Source: JARRNO01 sp037384885
GTDB lineage: Bacteria > Acidobacteriota > UBA4820 > DSQY01
NCBI GenBank assembly: GCA_037384885.1
Contig: JARRNO010000042.1
Span: forward strand, 1-22,305
DNA length: 22,305 nt
Direction: 5' to 3'
Shown here: one piece after another, positions 21,587-22,305 of the stretch
Layout: each line of letters begins with the position of its first letter
Numbering within the stretch: the first letter of the stretch is position 1
Position numbers and translations under genes: made by a program
Notes under the pieces: model-generated
Database searches by the model: none
What the model was told of the DNA's origin: nothing
The model's input: the letters and a program-made list of their open reading frames with translations, nothing else

Positions 21587-22222
21587 ATGGAAAGCATGCT
21601 GGAAAAGCGAAGGGAAGACCAACAGACCGGTCCGGTCCGCGGTTCGACAAGATCGAAGTTTCTGATCAAGACCTGGGGATGCCAGATGAACGTGCTGGAC
21701 AGTGATAAGCTCGCCGGCACTCTCATTTCACTGGGCTACGAACCCACCGTGGACGAAAACGAGGCCGAGGTCATCCTGCTTAACACCTGTTCAGTCAGGC
21801 AGGGTCCGGAGAACAAGGTTTTCACGGAACTCGGCAGGCTCAAGGCCTTGAAAGCCAGCCAACTCCGGGTGTTGGGCGTGGTGGGCTGCGTGGCCCAGCA
21901 AGAAAAGCAGGCGATTTTCGAGCGGGCCCCTTATGTGGACTTGGTCATGGGGCCCAGGGGCATCCGCCACCTCCCGGAACTGCTGAACCAGGCCCGCTAC
22001 CAGCACGCCCTTGAAACGGAATTCCGGGACGATTCCATCCTCTACCCCGACCAGCTCATTCACCGAACCCACCGCACCAAGGCATCCATCACCGTCATGG
22101 AAGGCTGCAACAAACGCTGCACGTTCTGTATCGTTCCCACCACGCGCGGACGCGAAGTCTGCCGGCCGCTCGAGTCGGTCCTCCACGAAGTGAGGCACGC
22201 CGTCGACGTGGGGTACAAATAA
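21587..22222 (+). CDS. miaB: MiaB tRNA methylthiotransferase, interrupted by an in-frame stop
   Basis: The first 211 residues of MiaB, which adds a methylthio group to i6A37 of tRNA using two [4Fe-4S] clusters and S-adenosylmethionine. The N-terminal cluster Cys residues are Cys32 (TWGCQMN), Cys68 (NTCSVR) and Cys101 (VGCVAQ). The radical-SAM CxxxCxxC is at Cys174, Cys178 and Cys181 (GCNKRCTFC). The frame ends at TAA (22220-22222) after DVGYK, while MiaB proteins are about 440 residues. The codons after the stop continue the family sequence in the same frame. The product would lack most of the radical-SAM barrel and the TRAM domain. The ATG at 21587 has no clear ribosome binding site; a seven-codon frame at 21555-21578 with GAGAGAGG before it lies just upstream. 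Confidence 0.85.
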   Translation: MESMLEKRREDQQTGPVRGSTRSKFLIKTWGCQMNVLDSDKLAGTLISLGYEPTVDENEAEVILLNTCSVRQGPENKVFTELGRLKALKASQLRVLGVVGCVAQQEKQAIFERAPYVDLVMGPRGIRHLPELLNQARYQHALETEFRDDSILYPDQLIHRTHRTKASITVMEGCNKRCTFCIVPTTRGREVCRPLESVLHEVRHAVDVGYK

Positions 22223-22305
22223 ATAGAGTTACTCGGCCAGAACGTCAATTGCTGGAAGCACGGAGAGGACCGTTTCTACACGCTTCTAGCTGTCGTCAGC
22301 GACAT
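22223..22305 (+). pseudogene. miaB: Continuation of miaB after the in-frame stop
   Basis: Directly after TAA the same frame reads IELLGQNVNCW and then KHGEDRFYTLLAVVSD. In MiaB the sequence after DxGYKE is the conserved [IV]xLLGQNVNSY block. The stop therefore sits exactly where the family has Glu (GAA or GAG), so a single G-to-T change of GAA to TAA explains the break. The window ends before the rest of the gene. Confidence 0.85.

Noticed and set aside
20522..21622. Long minus-strand open frame (366 codons) opposite mazG
   Set aside because: It covers mazG and parts of its neighbours; the sense protein is a well-conserved family and the antisense product is not recognisable.
22220..22222. 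Stop-codon recoding (TAA read as an amino acid) in miaB
   Set aside because: TAA ends other intact genes here, and natural recoding in bacteria uses UGA or UAG, so mutation or sequence error is simpler.
1..22305. CRISPR array, insertion sequence, toxin-antitoxin or phage defence system
   Set aside because: No regularly spaced direct repeats, no transposase or terminal repeats, and no small paired genes of those families were found; the gene content is metabolic and housekeeping.

Overview
The window looks like a chromosomal segment of a GC-rich, mesophilic anaerobe or microaerophile from the Desulfobacterota (old Deltaproteobacteria; the Syntrophobacter/Desulfomonile type is my best guess). 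This rests on the gene mix: acyl-CoA and glutaryl-CoA dehydrogenases, a LarA-type racemase, a rubrerythrin-like diiron protein, a bd-like oxidase with fused cytochrome c domains, an endonuclease-type MutL, and strong GGAGG ribosome binding sites. No phage, transposon, plasmid or CRISPR signature was seen.

Layout. (1) 1-66: start of a leftward gene, probably a rhomboid protease, cut by the window edge. (2) 67-571: gene-free. (3) 572-1051: small secreted protein. (4) 1297-5630, leftward: an efflux operon of membrane fusion protein, ABC ATPase and two FtsX/MacB-type permeases, preceded by an extended -10 promoter and an unusual set of overlapping hairpins. (5) 5975-8661, leftward: a two-gene bd-like oxidase in which subunit I carries two c-type heme domains and subunit II looks like a paralog of subunit I rather than a CydB. 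(6) 8766-11210, leftward: an acyl-CoA dehydrogenase and a glutaryl-CoA dehydrogenase. (7) 11280-12675, leftward: a hypothetical basic protein with a very good sigma-70 promoter, and a Spy/ZraP-like periplasmic protein with a clear terminator. (8) 12887-15408, rightward: MscS channel, ferritin-like diiron protein and a DUF6125-like protein, ending tail to tail with (9) 15405-17425, leftward: LarA homolog, coaD and an acyl carrier protein. (10) 17603-21526, rightward: HIT protein, tRNA-Arg(UCU), mutL, a lipoprotein resembling the C-terminal domain of CcmI/CycH, and mazG. (11) 21587 to the window end: miaB, broken by an in-frame stop.

How the genes fit together. The bd-like complex would reduce oxygen using electrons from c-type cytochromes. 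The two dehydrogenases feed electrons from acyl-CoA oxidation into the electron-transfer flavoprotein pool, but no ETF genes are present here. The Spy-like, MscS and efflux genes are envelope-stress functions. ACP and CoaD are translationally coupled and share phosphopantetheine chemistry. mutL, mazG and miaB form a genome and RNA maintenance cluster.

The most interesting points are the CydA-CydA'-like architecture of the oxidase with apparent division of heme ligands between the two subunits, and two independent lesions (a frameshift at the mazG start and a GAA-to-TAA type stop in miaB) within 1.5 kb of the right edge. The lesions may be real gene decay or sequence errors.
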